A stretch of DNA of 64,000 bases from Kosakonia sp. SMBL-WEM22 (GTDB lineage Bacteria > Pseudomonadota > Gammaproteobacteria > Enterobacterales > Enterobacteriaceae): positions 186,001-250,000 of the forward strand of contig NZ_CP051488.1 of the NCBI RefSeq assembly GCF_014490785.1, in the 5' to 3' direction. The notes under the pieces were generated by a model. The model worked only from the letters and a program-made list of their open reading frames with translations. It did not search any database and had not been told where the DNA came from. Positions within the stretch are counted from its first letter, which is position 1; the number at the start of each line of letters is the position of its first letter. The position numbers and the translations under genes are program-made. This document shows positions 62,790 to 64,000 of this stretch, one piece after another.

Positions 62790-63683
62790 GTGGTCGATCT
62801 CAATTTGCTGCGCCTTATCCCGATTCTGGCGAAAGAGAAAAACGTCACCCGCGCGGCGCAGAAGGCGAATTTATCCCAGTCGGCCTTTAGCCACGCACTG
62901 AACCGTCTGCGTGAACAACTTAAAGATGAGATGTTTATTCGCACCCACAGCGGTATGGAGCCAACCCCCTACGCGGCGCGGATGATTCCGGTAATTGAGA
63001 GCGCGCTGAGCAAGCTCGATACCGCCACGCGCGGGCCAAGCCACTTCGACCCGGCGCGCGATGCGCACACCTTCTATATCGGCGCGGTCGACTACTTCGA
63101 ATTTATGTTTATGCCGGTGCTCACCGCGCGTTTTAAAACCATCGCGCCAAATGTGCGGCTCTCAGTAGATATCCTTTCGGAAACGATTAAGGTCGAACGG
63201 GTGGAGAATGGGCAGCTGGATGCGTTTATCGGCGTCGAAAATGTGCAGCACATTCCACACTATTTTAATAAGCACCGGCTTATCTCCGATCACTTTGTCG
63301 CTATCGCTTCGCTGGAGCGTAGCGATCTGCCGGAACAGCTGACGATGCGCCATCTGGTCAGCGAGGCGCAAATCCACTTGCCCGCCGTCAGCTCCGGCGC
63401 GGACCATATCGACAACTGGCTCTTATCCCAGCACCTCTACCGCCCGCTGGCGACGGTAGTGCAAAGCTATGCCGTCGGTGGCCGTGTGGCGGTGGCATCG
63501 GGGTATGTAATGTGCGTCCCGTTTCGTATCGCCCAGGAGCTGGCAAAGATGTTGCCGCTGCGCATCATGACCCTGCCAGAAGGCGCGCCCTCATACGATT
63601 TACTGCTGCTGTCGCACCGTCTCTATGACTACCAGCCCGCCGTGCAGTGGCTGATCAATGAGTTAAAAACGGTGCGGATATAG
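62790..63683 (+). CDS. LysR-family regulator divergent from aguBA
   Basis: A 297-residue LysR protein with an N-terminal winged helix (LRLIPILAKEKNVTRAAQKANLSQSAFSHALNRLRE) and a C-terminal effector domain. It starts with GTG at 62790. The 131-base divergent gap with aguB makes it a likely regulator of agmatine use. In Pseudomonas the agu regulator AguR is TetR-type, so this is a different solution. Target and ligand are inferred from position only. Confidence 0.88.
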   Translation: MVDLNLLRLIPILAKEKNVTRAAQKANLSQSAFSHALNRLREQLKDEMFIRTHSGMEPTPYAARMIPVIESALSKLDTATRGPSHFDPARDAHTFYIGAVDYFEFMFMPVLTARFKTIAPNVRLSVDILSETIKVERVENGQLDAFIGVENVQHIPHYFNKHRLISDHFVAIASLERSDLPEQLTMRHLVSEAQIHLPAVSSGADHIDNWLLSQHLYRPLATVVQSYAVGGRVAVASGYVMCVPFRIAQELAKMLPLRIMTLPEGAPSYDLLLLSHRLYDYQPAVQWLINELKTVRI

Positions 63684-63839
63684 GAGGGAGTATTGCGGTG
63701 TGTGCAATCAGAAACGCGCTGATCTATAAGCAAAAGAGAGATAACGGGGAGATCTAAATTCATAGAAAGCGTTATCATTGCTTTCGTGTGAATTTTCCCC
63801 AACTATACCGCATCGCCCTGAGAGCCGGAGTTCACGATT

Positions 63840-64000
63840 GTGAAGATAGCTAAAATTACCCTTAACAACTTCCGCTGTTTTGAAAATATGGAAGTTAAAT
63901 TTCATCCTCGTTTGACGATTCTTATCGCGCGTAATGGGGCAGGGAAATCAACGTTATTAGACGCAATTGCACTAGGATTAGGTCCTTTTCTGACGCGGTT
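63840..64000 (+). CDS. SMC/RecF-like AAA ATPase, N-terminus only
   Basis: A GTG start at 63840 with a GGAG about nine bases before it opens a frame running past the right edge. The first 53 residues read as an ABC/SMC-type ATPase: KIAKITLNNFRCFENMEV, then FHPRLTILIARNGAGKST with the P-loop. The first glycine of Walker A is alanine, as in several AAA_15/AAA_23 proteins. Such OLD-like or PtuA-like ATPases often belong to phage-defence operons. The rest lies outside the window, so the exact family is open. Confidence 0.8.
   Translation, partial: MKIAKITLNNFRCFENMEVKFHPRLTILIARNGAGKSTLLDAIALGLGPFLTR

Overview
The window is a chromosomal segment of an Enterobacteriaceae member, most like the Enterobacter/Kosakonia/Klebsiella group. 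This rests on gene-by-gene similarity and E. coli-like synteny (bisC-yiaC-tag-yhjY-yhjX-eptB-proK-dppABCDF-bcs-yhjK-dctA-yhjJ-kdgK-yhjH-yhjG-yhjE-yhjD-yhjC-treF), high GC, REP/BIME palindromes, and genes absent from E. coli K-12 (a second cellulose operon, agmatine deiminase operon, STY4199 family). The exact genus is not proven by the sequence.

Region by region. 1-6.4 kb: the 3' part of bisC, then yiaC and tag overlapping on the minus strand, yhjY, yhjX with an apparent YpdB direct-repeat site, and a small insertion of a yefM-yoeB toxin-antitoxin pair and an Ohr peroxidase. 6.5-9.6 kb: eptB, tRNA-Pro(CGG), a tRNA-3'-end-like remnant carrying GCA-loop hairpins, and a six-unit tandem REP array of 62-bp period. 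9.6-15.3 kb: the dppABCDF dipeptide ABC transporter. 15.3-16.3 kb: a gene-free stretch holding an unusual ~300-bp chain of about ten perfect hairpins between REP elements. 16.3-27.3 kb: a type I-like cellulose synthase operon, bcsO-bcsQ-bcsA-bcsB-bcsC-bcsD-bcsZ. 27.6-41.7 kb: the E. coli-type (type II) cellulose locus, bcsGFE (minus) divergent from bcsRQABZC (plus).

41.9-53.9 kb: a truncated, degenerate pdeK (yhjK), dctA, yhjJ, an orphan lipoprotein, kdgK, pdeH with a near-consensus FliA promoter, yhjG, yhjE and yhjD. 54-58.1 kb: yhjC divergent from a short-chain dehydrogenase, a YgiW-like periplasmic protein and an STY4199-family membrane protein. 58.1-63.7 kb: a 92-bp-period BIME array, treF, a possible 50-residue ORF, aguA-aguB, and a divergent LysR regulator. 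63.84 kb to the edge: the N-terminus of an SMC/RecF-like AAA ATPase of the kind common in defence loci.

The dominant theme is cellulose and c-di-GMP. Two complete synthases, each with a PilZ-bearing BcsA, sit next to each other. One has the acetic-acid-bacterium-type BcsD scaffold. The other has the BcsE/F/G module that adds phosphoethanolamine. Turnover of c-di-GMP is represented by an intact PdeH and a PdeK that has lost the catalytic half of its EAL domain. No clearly new multi-gene system could be proven. The best leads are the hairpin arrays, the dual cellulose arrangement with two different BcsQ P-loops, the truncated pdeK, and the ATPase cut by the right edge.
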